A stretch of 64,000 bases of DNA. Source: Streptomyces tirandamycinicus. Its GTDB lineage: Bacteria > Actinomycetota > Actinomycetes > Streptomycetales > Streptomycetaceae. The DNA lies in contig NZ_CP029188.1 of NCBI RefSeq assembly GCF_003097515.1, positions 2,544,501 to 2,608,500 of the forward strand, given 5' to 3'. The notes under the pieces were generated by a model. It saw only the letters and a program-made list of their open reading frames with translations, was not told the origin of the DNA and made no database searches. Shown here piece by piece: positions 9,667 to 18,077 of the stretch (the stretch's first letter is position 1; each line of letters opens with the position of its first letter). The position numbers and the translations under genes were made by a program.

Positions 9667-9793
9667 GCGCACTGCCTCCCATCCGGACTTTCACCGTCGG
9701 TCCAGGAGTTTCACCTGGTCAACCGGCCGCTGGCTGCGGACGGGTCGCGGACTGTAACCGCCGGTTCGGAATTGCACCGACCCCGGAGTGCGC
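9667..9793 (-). promoter_or_regulatory. FMN riboswitch (RFN element)
   Basis: Read on the minus strand, the segment contains the conserved RFN blocks: CGGTGCAATTCCGAACCGG, then CGGTTACAGTCCGCGACCC, a variable arm, GGTGAAACTCC, and the 3' block GACGGTGAAAGTCCGGATGG. A closing helix P1 of 7 pairs forms between GCGCACT at 9793-9787 and AGTGCGC at 9673-9667. It precedes ribD by 166 bases and should repress the whole rib operon when FMN is high. The output mode is not clear; a GC-rich hairpin candidate follows the aptamer. Confidence 0.93.
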
Positions 9794-9984
9794 TGCTGCT
9801 GATACAGGGCCAGTGTGCCATGAGCACCACCGGGCCATACGGGTGAACTCCTGTGTGCTGGCTCACAGCGACCCGGCGGCGAGCCGGCGGGCCCGCGCGC
9901 GGCGGGCGCCCCGTGGTGCCGGACGGCCCCACCCGCCGCCGGTGGCCCGGGGGCACGGCGCGGCCGTGCGGAACCGGCGCCGCG

Positions 9985-11151
9985 TCAGGGCGCGGGCGCG
10001 AAGAGCTCGGCCTGCGCCGCGTCCCGCGCCGCGAGCAGCGCGCCCCTCAGCACCGCCTCGCCGCCCAGCTCCGTCGGCCGGATCCCCGTGCGCAGCGGCG
10101 ACAGGGCCGCCAGTCGCGCCTCCACCCGGGCGGCGAGCGCCGCACCGCCGGCGTACCCGATCTCCCCGCCGAGCACCACGCAGCCGGGGTCCAGCACGGC
10201 GGCGACCGCGGCCGCACCCACGGCCAGCTGCCCGGCGAGGGCGTCGAGGAAGGCGTCGCCCCGCCCGCCCGGGCGCTCCCCCACCGCCGCGGCCCGTACC
10301 GCTTCCTCGGCCTCGCCTCCGACGCCGTGGAGCAAGGCCAGCCGCCGGACCGCCGCCGCACCCGCCAGCGCGTGGAAACCGGCGTCGCAGCGGGTCGCGG
10401 ACGGCAGCCCGCCGGTTCCCGGCACCGGCAGGAATCCGATCTCCCCGGCGCCGCCCGAGGCGCCCCGCCGCAGCGCACCGCCGAGGACGACGGCGGCGCC
10501 GACCCCCTGGCCGAGCCAGAGCAGCACGAAGTCGTCCAGGCCGCGGGCGGCGCCGAGGCGCTGCTCGGCGACGGCGGCCAGATTGGTCTCGTTCTCCACG
10601 AGCACGGTCCCCGGGAGGCGTTGCTGGAGGGCGGCGACGAGGCTGCGGTGCCAGGCGGGCAGCTCGGTGGAGTCGCGCAGCTCCCCGGTGACCGGATCGA
10701 TCAGCCCGGGCGCGCCTATGCCGACGCGGTGCAGGCGCGTGACGCCGGCCTCCCGGGCGGTGCCCTCCAGCAGGGCCACGGCCTGCTCGACGGCCGGCTC
10801 CGTGCCCGTGTCGCTGCCGATGGGCAGCGTCGCCTCGGCCAGGGTCGCGCCCACCAGATCGGCGACCACCACGGTGAGGCCCTGGGTGCGGACGTCGAGG
10901 GCCGCCAGATGGGCGCGGTCGGCGGCGATCCCGTACAGCCGGGCGTTGGGTCCGCGCCGCTGCTCGCCGGCCTCTCCGACGACCCGGACCAGACCGGACT
11001 CCTGGAGCCGTTCCACCAGGTCCGCGACGGAGGGCCGGGAGAGTCCGGTGAGCGTCTTCAGCTGGCCTGCCGTCAACGGGCCCTCCTGCTGCAGCAGTCG
11101 GAGCGCGAGGCGGTCGTTGATGGCCCGGGCGGTGCTGGGGGATGCGGGCAT
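9985..11151 (-). CDS. ROK-family transcriptional regulator
   Basis: The product of 388 residues has an N-terminal winged HTH (about 8-60, GPLTAGQLKTLTGLSRPSVADL) and a ROK sugar-kinase-like domain (about 80-380, GIGAPGLIDPVTGEL, then GEIGF). The usual zinc site after GEIGH, with three cysteines, is not recognisable: the region reads GEIGFLPVPGTGGLPSATRC, so metal binding is probably lost. It diverges from an MFS transporter and the shared intergenic region holds a perfect palindrome, suggesting it controls that transporter and itself. The ligand is unknown, perhaps a sugar derivative. Confidence 0.88.
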   Translation of the reverse strand: MPASPSTARAINDRLALRLLQQEGPLTAGQLKTLTGLSRPSVADLVERLQESGLVRVVGEAGEQRRGPNARLYGIAADRAHLAALDVRTQGLTVVVADLVGATLAEATLPIGSDTGTEPAVEQAVALLEGTAREAGVTRLHRVGIGAPGLIDPVTGELRDSTELPAWHRSLVAALQQRLPGTVLVENETNLAAVAEQRLGAARGLDDFVLLWLGQGVGAAVVLGGALRRGASGGAGEIGFLPVPGTGGLPSATRCDAGFHALAGAAAVRRLALLHGVGGEAEEAVRAAAVGERPGGRGDAFLDALAGQLAVGAAAVAAVLDPGCVVLGGEIGYAGGAALAARVEARLAALSPLRTGIRPTELGGEAVLRGALLAARDAAQAELFAPAP

Positions 11152-11189
11152 GCCGGAATCCTTCCAGATCCCCTCCGCCCGGCGCTATT

Positions 11190-11210
11190 TATCAGGCAGG
11201 GTTCCTGATA
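11190..11210. promoter_or_regulatory. Palindromic operator between ROK regulator and MFS gene
   Basis: TATCAGG-cagggtt-CCTGATA is a perfect 7-base inverted repeat with a 7-base spacer in the 98-base divergent gap (starts at 11151 and 11250). It sits in the only AT-rich patch of the region (GCTATTTATCAGG), where promoter elements are expected. It is likely the ROK protein's binding site; this is inference from position and symmetry. Confidence 0.7.
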
Positions 11211-11249
11211 GTTTACGCGGACACCACGACCGACGGGGAGGGCGGCTCG

Positions 11250-12521
11250 ATGCCGACGGAGACGGCCTGCGACAGGCGACGGCTGACCCGGGCGCGCTGG
11301 TCCGTCGCCGCCGTCTTCTGTGTGCACGGCGCGGTGACCGGCAGCTTCGCCACCCGCATCCCCTGGATCCAGGACCACGCGGGCGTTGGTGCGGGGCAGC
11401 TGGGACTGGCCCTCGCCTTCCCCGCCGTCGGCGCGTCCCTCGCGATGCCCCTCGCCGGAGCTGTCAGCCATCGGTACGGGGCACGCACCGCGCTGCGCGG
11501 GCTGCTGTCGCTGTGGACGCTGTCCCTGGTCCTCCCGGCACTCGCCCCCGACGTGTACGCCCTGTGCGCCGCGCTGTTCGTGTACGGCGCCACCGCCGGG
11601 ATGTCCGACGTCGCCATGAACGCCCTCGGGGTCGAGGTGGAGAACCGGCTGGACCGCTCGATCATGTCCGGCCTGCACGGGATGTGGAGTGCGGGCGCAC
11701 TCCTCGGCTCGGCGGCGGGCACGGTCGCCGCGCACCTCGGCACCGACGCGCGGCTCCACCATCTGCTCGCGTCCGCCGTGCTGACGGCGGCCGGGCTGCT
11801 GGCCTGCCAGGGGGTCCTCGACCTGCGCGGCTCGGCGGGCGAGAAGCCGCCGCGGTTCGCGCTGCCGCCGAAGTCCGCGGTGGTCATCGGCGCGATCGGC
11901 TTCTGCGGGGTGTTCGCCGAGGGCGCGAGTCTGGACTGGTCGGCGGTGTACCTGCGGGACGCACTGGGCGCCTCCGCCGGCCTCGCCGCCGCGTCCACCA
12001 CGGCGTTCGCGCTGACCATGGCGGTGGCACGGCTGGCCGGCGACCGTGTCGTGGACCGGTTCGGCCCGGTCCGCACGGTCCGCGTCGGCGGGGTGCTGGC
12101 GACCGCCGGAGGAGTGCTGGTGGTCCTGGCGCCCCACCCGGCGGCCGCGATGGCGGGGTTCGGCTGCATCGGCCTCGGTGTCGCCGTGGTGGTGCCGCTG
12201 GCGTTCGCGGCGGCCGGGCGCAGCGGGACGAACCCGAGCCTGTCCATCGCGGGAGTGGCGACGATCACCTACACGTCGGGGCTGATCGCCCCTTCCGCGA
12301 TCGGCGGGATCGCCGATCTGACCTCGCTGGTGGTGTCGTTCGGGCTGGTGACGGTGCTCGCGTCCGGGCTGGTGCTGGGGGCGGGGGTGCTGCGGGGCAG
12401 CGGCCGGGGCGCGGCAGCGGGGGCGTCCGGGGTGCCCGCGTCGCCCGGGGCGCCCGGGTCCCTCGGGGCGGCCGGTGGGCAGCGTCCGGCGCCCGGGACG
12501 GCGCCGGACCTCCGGGCGTAG
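11250..12521 (+). CDS. MFS transporter
   Basis: The product of 423 residues has about 12 membrane helices and resembles the fucose-permease/sugar-efflux branch of the major facilitator superfamily (GSFATRIPWIQDHAGVGAGQL near the N-terminus; RYGARTALRG in the first cytoplasmic loop; RFGPVRTVRVGG in the loop after helix 8). The ATG at 11250 follows GGGGAGGG at a good distance; the open frame upstream covers the operator and is not coding. The last 40 residues are a low-complexity Gly/Ala/Pro tail. Pairing with a ROK regulator suggests a sugar or small-molecule substrate. Confidence 0.88.
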   Translation: MPTETACDRRRLTRARWSVAAVFCVHGAVTGSFATRIPWIQDHAGVGAGQLGLALAFPAVGASLAMPLAGAVSHRYGARTALRGLLSLWTLSLVLPALAPDVYALCAALFVYGATAGMSDVAMNALGVEVENRLDRSIMSGLHGMWSAGALLGSAAGTVAAHLGTDARLHHLLASAVLTAAGLLACQGVLDLRGSAGEKPPRFALPPKSAVVIGAIGFCGVFAEGASLDWSAVYLRDALGASAGLAAASTTAFALTMAVARLAGDRVVDRFGPVRTVRVGGVLATAGGVLVVLAPHPAAAMAGFGCIGLGVAVVVPLAFAAAGRSGTNPSLSIAGVATITYTSGLIAPSAIGGIADLTSLVVSFGLVTVLASGLVLGAGVLRGSGRGAAAGASGVPASPGAPGSLGAAGGQRPAPGTAPDLRA

Positions 12522-12659
12522 CGCGGGGGCCCTGCCGCGGGCCGCGGCGCCCGGAGCGCGCCCCGGACCTCCCCGGACCGCCCCGGCGGGAGGAAGCGGG
12601 GCTTCGCGTTCCTCGTACGATGGGCGCCGATCACCACCCCCCTCTCACCTGGAGCCCGC

Positions 12660-14066
12660 ATGAACCTCGGCGTGCGCTGGAGCCTGCACGGCGACGGACG
12701 GACCCCCGCTCCGGGCGCGGTCGTACGGCCCGACGAGCGCCTTTCGTGGCCGCGTACGGCAGGTCTCGGCGCCCAGCACGTGGTGGCCATGTTCGGGGCC
12801 TCGTTCGTGGCACCGGTGCTGATGGGGCTGGACCCCAACCTGGCCATCATGATGTCCGGCATCGCGACGATGATCTTCCTGCTCGCGACCCGCGGCCGGA
12901 TCCCCAGCTATCTGGGCTGCTCGCTGTCGTTCGTCGGCGTGGCCGCGACCATCCGGGCCACCGGCGGCGACAGCGCCACCATCACCGGCGCGATCCTCGT
13001 GGTCGGCGCGGTGCTCTTCCTCGCGGGCCTCGCCGTGCGGCGCTTCGGCGCCCGGATCATCCACACCGCGATGCCGCCGATCGTCACCGGCGCCGTGGTC
13101 ATGCTCATCGGCTTCAACCTGGCACCGGTCACGGCCGCGACGTACTGGCCGCAGGACCAGTGGACCGCGCTGCTCACCATGCTGTTCACCGGCCTGGCCG
13201 TGGTGTGCCTGCGCGGCTTCTGGTCACGTGTCGCGATCTTCCTGGGGCTGCTCTTCGGGTACGGCGTCTCCTGGCTCCTCGACCGGATCCTCGGGAAGAT
13301 CCACTCCCCGGTGGGCGGCGCGGAGGCCGTCGACCACTGGCGGCTCGACCTGTCGGGCGTCGGGGAGGCCGAGTGGATCGGCCTCCCCGCCTTCCACGCA
13401 CCCGCGTTCGAGTGGTCGGCGATCCTCGTCGCGCTGCCCGTGGTCATCGCCCTGATCGCGGAGAACGCCGGTCATGTGAAGGCCGTCGGCGAAATGATCG
13501 GGGACCCGCTCGACGACAAGCTGGGCACCGCCATCGCCGCCGACGGCGCCGCGTCGATGCTCTCGAGCGCGGTGGGCGGCCCGCCGAACACCACGTACTC
13601 GGAGAACATCGGCGTCATGGCCGCCACCCGCGTGTACTCGACGGCCGCCTACTGGGCGGCCGCGCTCTTCGCGCTGCTCTTCGGCCTCTGCCCGAAGTTC
13701 GGTGCGGTCGTCGCCGCCATCCCGGGCGGTGTGCTCGGCGGCATCACGGTCATCCTGTACGGAATGATCGGCCTGCTCGGCGCGCAGATCTGGATCAACG
13801 CCAAGGTGGACCTGCGCAATCCGCTGAACCTCGTCCCGGCCGCCGCGGGCATCATCATCGGCGTCGGCGGCGTCAGCCTGAAGTTCGGCGAGAACTTCGA
13901 ACTCGGCGGTATCGCCCTCGGCACCATCGTCGTCATCACCGGCTACCACGTACTGCGCGCCTTCGCCCCCGCCCATATGAAGCCGCAGGAGCCGCTGCTG
14001 GACGCGGGCACCTCCGCGTACGACGAGGGCGACGGCGGCGGCGGTCAGCCGGTCGCCAGCTCATAG
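12660..14066 (+). CDS. NCS2 nucleobase permease (uracil/xanthine type)
   Basis: The product of 468 residues has about 12-14 membrane helices. NCS2 (UraA/UapA) signatures are visible: GAQHVVAMFGASFVAPVLMG near the N-terminus, IALIAENAGHVKAVGEMIG around the substrate-binding glutamate, and GGPPNTTYSENIGVMAATRV. This pattern with ENxGH and PNTTYSENIG is closest to uracil permeases. It imports uracil or a related base with protons and would feed pyrimidine salvage. GGAG lies 6 bases before the ATG. Its 3' end overlaps the convergent GH6 gene by 22 bases. Confidence 0.9.
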   Translation: MNLGVRWSLHGDGRTPAPGAVVRPDERLSWPRTAGLGAQHVVAMFGASFVAPVLMGLDPNLAIMMSGIATMIFLLATRGRIPSYLGCSLSFVGVAATIRATGGDSATITGAILVVGAVLFLAGLAVRRFGARIIHTAMPPIVTGAVVMLIGFNLAPVTAATYWPQDQWTALLTMLFTGLAVVCLRGFWSRVAIFLGLLFGYGVSWLLDRILGKIHSPVGGAEAVDHWRLDLSGVGEAEWIGLPAFHAPAFEWSAILVALPVVIALIAENAGHVKAVGEMIGDPLDDKLGTAIAADGAASMLSSAVGGPPNTTYSENIGVMAATRVYSTAAYWAAALFALLFGLCPKFGAVVAAIPGGVLGGITVILYGMIGLLGAQIWINAKVDLRNPLNLVPAAAGIIIGVGGVSLKFGENFELGGIALGTIVVITGYHVLRAFAPAHMKPQEPLLDAGTSAYDEGDGGGGQPVASS

Positions 14067-15256
14067 GCGTAGTCCGGGGTGAAGGTGCCCGCGGCGCCCC
14101 TGCACCCGTCCGACTCCCCGGGCAGCTTCACCCACAGGTAGGCGTCGATCCGGGCCTCCCCCGTCCCGGTGGTCGGGGTCCGGCCCAGGGCGCGGCCGGG
14201 CGGATCGCACCAGGCGCCCTGCTCCGGCGCGCCGTTGCCGTTGCGGCTGGTGTCGATGACGGCGCCCAGTCCCGGGGGCCCGCCGAGGGCCTCCAGCACC
14301 CGGCGCGCGTAGCGCACCTCGTCGCCGGTGCGGTGGAAGTTGGAGACGTTGGTGAAGATGCCGTCGCCGCTGGTGGCGGCGCCCGCGGCGCGCAGCTCGG
14401 CCGCCTGCCTCGCCGCCGGGTGCCACCCCGAGTGACCGGCGTCGAAGTACACCCTCGCCCGGGGGTTGGCGGCCTTCATGGTGCGCGCCGCCCGGGCCAG
14501 CGAGGCGTAGCGGGCCGCCCGAACGCCGTCGGACAGACAGCCCGAGAGCGCGATCGAGTCGGGCTCGAGGATCACGATGACCGGTCCGTCGCCGAGACCG
14601 GCGGCGAACTCCCCGGTCCAGGCGTCGTACGCGGCCAGGTCCGGCGCGCCGCCCTGGGAGGCGCCACCGCAGTCCCGGTCCGGGATCGCGTACGGCACCA
14701 GTACCGGCACCCGGCCCGCCGCGGCGGCGCCGGCGGTCACCGCCCGCACCTGGCCCGCGATCCGGCCGGGATCGTGCTCCGGGAACCACACCGCGGCGGG
14801 GTGCGCGGCGATCCGCGACTCGATCAGCGGCCTGCGGGGGTCGTCACGGTGCTTCCGCACCCAGTCCAGGACCTGGGACCGGGGATGGCGGTGGAGCGGG
14901 CCGGCGGCGGCCTCCGGCCCGGTGCGCGGTGCCGGGCGGCTCGCCGGCGAGGCGGGCGCGGGAGCCGCCGACCGCCCGGGCGAGGGCGGCGGCCCGGATG
15001 GTTCCGCCGGTCCCGACGGTTCCGCGGGCGCGGGCGGCGGGTGGCTCGGGCGGGCGGGCAGCGGGACGGTCACGGGCGAACTCCTCACCTCGGGCCGTGC
15101 CGTGTCGTCCTCGCCGCCGCGATCGGCGGCCGACATCAGCCCGGCGACGGCTCCCAGTGCCACCACCGCGGAGGCCGCCGTGGTCATCACGCCGCGGCCG
15201 GCCGCGAGGCGCCGCCCGTTCCGTTCCTCCCGGCGCCGATCGGGTACGCCTGACAT
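14045..15256 (-). CDS. Secreted/anchored glycoside hydrolase family 6 (cellulase-like)
   Basis: The product of 403 residues has a short basic N-terminus, a hydrophobic helix (about 24-45) acting as signal anchor or signal peptide, a Pro/Ser/Ala linker (about 55-115) and a GH6 catalytic domain (about 125-400). GH6 landmarks are VIVILEPDSIALSG (catalytic acid Asp), VIDTSRNGNG and WVKLPGESDG. GH6 enzymes are inverting endo- or exo-1,4-beta-glucanases. There is no carbohydrate-binding module. ATG at 15256 is chosen for GGGGAG about 8 bases upstream. Confidence 0.9.
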   Translation of the reverse strand: MSGVPDRRREERNGRRLAAGRGVMTTAASAVVALGAVAGLMSAADRGGEDDTARPEVRSSPVTVPLPARPSHPPPAPAEPSGPAEPSGPPPSPGRSAAPAPASPASRPAPRTGPEAAAGPLHRHPRSQVLDWVRKHRDDPRRPLIESRIAAHPAAVWFPEHDPGRIAGQVRAVTAGAAAAGRVPVLVPYAIPDRDCGGASQGGAPDLAAYDAWTGEFAAGLGDGPVIVILEPDSIALSGCLSDGVRAARYASLARAARTMKAANPRARVYFDAGHSGWHPAARQAAELRAAGAATSGDGIFTNVSNFHRTGDEVRYARRVLEALGGPPGLGAVIDTSRNGNGAPEQGAWCDPPGRALGRTPTTGTGEARIDAYLWVKLPGESDGCRGAAGTFTPDYAYELATG

Positions 15257-15365
15257 GCGCTGTGCTCCCCTCCCCCTGGCCGCGGCGCCCGTGGCGTTCC
15301 CCCGTTCCGGGGACACCTGCCGCCGGGCGGCGCCTGGCCGAGCCTATGCCTGGGACGCTGCCCCC

Positions 15366-16070
15366 ATGGCGAAGATCGCACAGTACGCGGCCGGCGGCGA
15401 GGCACACCGTGCGCCGGTCGACACGGTGCTGGCCCGGATGCGGGCGTTCCGCTCCGGCTGGCCGGTGGACGACGGGATCGCGGTGTTCAACCGTGTCTAC
15501 CTGGCCGTCACGGAGGAACTCGGCCGCCGCATCGACCGGGGCGAGTTCCCCGACCGCAGGTCGGCCGTCACCCTGCAGGTTCTCTTCGCGGAGCGCTATC
15601 TGGCGGCGGCGGACACGGTGACCGCGGGCGGCCGGGCACCGGCCTGCTGGCGCCCGCTGTTCCAGCTGCGCCGTCATCCCGGTGTACGCCCGCTGCAGTT
15701 CGCGCTGGCCGGGATCAATGCGCACATCGGGCACGACCTCGGGCTGGCGGTCGTGGACACCTGCCGTACGCTCGACTGCCGACCGCCGGACCTGGAGGGG
15801 GACTTCGACCGCGTGGGTGAGATCCTCACGATGCTGGAGGAGCGCATCCGCGAGGATCTGATGCCCGGCCCCGATCTTCTGGAGATCGCCGATCCGCTGA
15901 CCCATCTGCTCGGCTCGTGGAGCCTTGAGCGGGCCCGCGACGGCGCCTGGTCGGCGGCTCGGCTGCTCTGGGGGCTGCGCGAACTCCCGGCGCTCGCAGC
16001 GGAGTTCACCGAACGACTGGACGCCGGGGTGGGCCTGGTCGGGCGCTGCCTGCTCACTCCGCTGCGCTGA
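15366..16070 (+). CDS. DUF5995 family protein
   Basis: The product of 234 residues is predicted mostly alpha-helical and cytoplasmic. It matches the pattern of the actinobacterial DUF5995 family, with a conserved NAHIGHDLGLAV segment (about 117-128) whose His/Asp residues look like a possible metal site, and VLARMRAFRSGWPVDDGIAVFN near the start. No function is known. The start is the ATG before MAKIAQYAAGGEAH. It diverges from the GH6 gene and ends before a strong terminator hairpin. Confidence 0.75.
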   Translation: MAKIAQYAAGGEAHRAPVDTVLARMRAFRSGWPVDDGIAVFNRVYLAVTEELGRRIDRGEFPDRRSAVTLQVLFAERYLAAADTVTAGGRAPACWRPLFQLRRHPGVRPLQFALAGINAHIGHDLGLAVVDTCRTLDCRPPDLEGDFDRVGEILTMLEERIREDLMPGPDLLEIADPLTHLLGSWSLERARDGAWSAARLLWGLRELPALAAEFTERLDAGVGLVGRCLLTPLR

Positions 16071-16102
16071 CGGAGGTCCTGACCGGGGCTGCCTTCCCGG
16101 GC

Positions 16103-16210
16103 GTACGGACGGAGCCGCCATCGGCCGGCGACACCTGCCCCGGGGTACGGACGGAGCCGCCACCGGCCGGGGACACCTGCCCCGGAGTACGGACGGAGCC
16201 GCCGCCGGCC
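16103..16210. repeat. 42-base tandem repeat, about 2.6 copies
   Basis: Units beginning GTACGGACGGAGCCGCC start at 16103, 16145 and 16187, exactly 42 bases apart, with few differences (for example the third carries GCCGCCGCC where the others have GCCGCCA). The last partial copy runs into the left arm of the terminator hairpin at 16198. The period is a multiple of 3, but no gene start or codon bias supports translation. Confidence 0.85.
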
Positions 16211-16232
16211 GGGATTCCCGGCCGGCGGCGGC
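16198..16232. terminator. Bidirectional terminator, 17-bp perfect inverted repeat
   Basis: GCCGCCGCCGGCCGGGA and its exact complement are separated by one T, between the convergent DUF5995 gene (ends 16070) and the monooxygenase gene (ends 16343). There is no U-tract, as usual in Streptomyces terminators. Confidence 0.8.
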
Positions 16233-16342
16233 TGAGGTGACCTCCCGGGGCCGGCCGGATCGCGGTCGGCGGCGGGGGTGCGTTCACGGGGGACCCTCGG
16301 GCGCGGGTCCCGGACCGGGACGAGGCGAAGGTCGCGGAGCCC

Positions 16343-18037
16343 TCAGTCTTCCGGGAGCTCCACCGGGGCGATGTCGTCGAAGACGTCACCCGGGCCCGGG
16401 TTGGTGGCGTCGGTGGTACCGCCGAGGTGGTGCATCACGCCCCACACGGCGTTGAGCGCCGTCTGCACCGCGCCCTCGGCCCAGCCGGCCGTCCACGAGA
16501 TGTCGTCGCCGGCGAGGAAGATGCCGCGCTTGTCGTCGGGCAGCCGGTCCTGCATGAAGTGGGTGAACAGCCGCCGCTGGTAGCGGTAGTGGCCCGGCAG
16601 GTTGGCCTTGAACGCGCCCATGAAGTAGGGCTCGTCCTCCCAGGACACGGTCACCGGGTTGCCGATGATGTGCTTGCGGATGTCGACCTTCGGATAGATC
16701 TCGCCGAGCGACTTGAGCATGACCTCCATGCGCTCGCTCGCCGACAGCGGAAGCCACTTCAGGCTGTCGTCGCACCAGGTGTAGGAGAGGCAGATGACGG
16801 CGGGCTTGTCCGGGCCGTCGTCCAGCAGGTAGGTGCCGCGGGTCATCCGGTCGGTGAGCGTCATCGACATGACGTCGCGGCCGGTCTGCTCGTCCTTGTC
16901 CAGCCAGAACGGCCGGTCCACCGGCACGAACAGCTTGGACGACTCCATGTAGTGCGTGCGCTCCATCGCCGTCCAGTGGTCGATGGGGAACAGCGAGTCA
17001 TCGCAGGCGATCTTGGAGAGCAGCATCCAGGACTGCGCGGTGAAGATCGCCGCCTGGTAGGTGCGGATGTCGCCGGAGGCGTCCGTGACGGTGATGCGGT
17101 TGCCCGCGGTGCGGTGCAGCCGGGTCACGGCGGGGCGGGGCTCGCCGTCCGCGTGCAGCATGGCCAGCGAGGTGCCGTACGTCCAGTGCGTGATCTTCTC
17201 CGGCGTGCGCTCCCAGAGCCGCAGCGGCAGCTGCTGGGAACCGCCGACGATGCCGCGGTGGTGGTCGTCGGCCTCGGTGTAGACGACGCGGAGGATCTCC
17301 AGGATGGAGTTGGGGAAGTCGGTGTCCCAGCCGCCGGTGCCGAAGCCGACCTGCCCGAAGATCTCGCGGTGCCGGAAGGACTTGAAGGCCTCGGACTCGC
17401 AGAGGAAGCCGTAGAAGGTCTGGTTGTCGAGCTTCTCCACGAGCTTCGCCCAGATCTCGCGGATCCGCGGCACGTCGCGCTCGCGCATGGCGCGGTTCAT
17501 GTCGGAGAAGTCCGCGCCCTCCTCCAGGCAGTCGTTCCAGGCCTTCGCGACGTCGCGGTACACCTGCGGCAGGTCGTCGATGGTCCGCGCGTAGTGCGAC
17601 TCGCCCTTGAGGTCGACGACGGTCGAGGGGGTGGCCTCGGCGAGCGGGTTGGGGAACGGCTGGGTCTCCAGCCCCACCAGGTCGATGTAGTGCTGGAGCG
17701 CCGTCGAGGAGGGCGGGAAGCGCATGGCGCCCATCTCGGCGGTGAGCGACGGGTCGCAGCCCTCGAATCCCACCGTGCGCAGCCGGCCGCCGATCCGGTC
17801 CGCCTCGTAGACGACCGGCTTGAGGCCCATCTTCATCAGCTCGTACGCGGCGACGATGCCGGAGAGGCCACCGCCGATGACCGCGACCTCGGTGCCGTGC
17901 TCGGTCGCGGGTATCTGGCCCAGGCCCGCCGGGTGCGCGAGGAAGTCGTCGTAGGCGTACGGGAAGTCCGGCCCGAACATGGTGATCGGCGGCTGCGCGT
18001 CGGAGTGCGGGACGGAGGTGGGCACCGTGGACGTCAT
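16343..18037 (-). CDS. FAD-dependent amino-acid 2-monooxygenase (lysine/arginine type, DavB-like)
   Basis: The product of 564 residues is a flavin amine oxidase: the FAD-binding GGGLSG is at 55-60, the acidic end of the Rossmann fold at VVYEADRIGGRL, and the C-terminal FAD motif at GIFLAGDDISWTAGW. The N-terminal block ITMFGPDFPYAYDDFLAHPA and the closing NPGPGDVFD resemble what I recall of Pseudomonas L-lysine 2-monooxygenase (DavB), which makes 5-aminovaleramide; arginine 2-monooxygenase of streptomycetes is the alternative. The next upstream gene encodes a nitrilase-type amidase, the enzyme that would take the amide product. The lysine versus arginine choice is open. Confidence 0.85.
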   Translation of the reverse strand: MTSTVPTSVPHSDAQPPITMFGPDFPYAYDDFLAHPAGLGQIPATEHGTEVAVIGGGLSGIVAAYELMKMGLKPVVYEADRIGGRLRTVGFEGCDPSLTAEMGAMRFPPSSTALQHYIDLVGLETQPFPNPLAEATPSTVVDLKGESHYARTIDDLPQVYRDVAKAWNDCLEEGADFSDMNRAMRERDVPRIREIWAKLVEKLDNQTFYGFLCESEAFKSFRHREIFGQVGFGTGGWDTDFPNSILEILRVVYTEADDHHRGIVGGSQQLPLRLWERTPEKITHWTYGTSLAMLHADGEPRPAVTRLHRTAGNRITVTDASGDIRTYQAAIFTAQSWMLLSKIACDDSLFPIDHWTAMERTHYMESSKLFVPVDRPFWLDKDEQTGRDVMSMTLTDRMTRGTYLLDDGPDKPAVICLSYTWCDDSLKWLPLSASERMEVMLKSLGEIYPKVDIRKHIIGNPVTVSWEDEPYFMGAFKANLPGHYRYQRRLFTHFMQDRLPDDKRGIFLAGDDISWTAGWAEGAVQTALNAVWGVMHHLGGTTDATNPGPGDVFDDIAPVELPED

Positions 18038-18077
18038 GGGGTGTTGCTCCTGGTGTGGCGGGGCGGGACGGGAGTTC

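Noticed and set aside
10088..15253. Very long open frame of over 1700 codons on the plus strand
   Set aside because: It runs antisense or out of frame across the ROK, MFS, permease and GH6 genes, is rich in Arg/Pro/Ala/Ser typical of frame shadows in high-GC DNA, and has no recognisable domain.
16103..16210. A coding repeat protein (14-residue repeats) at the 42-base array
   Set aside because: No start with a ribosome binding site, position between convergent genes, and the array merges into the terminator hairpin.
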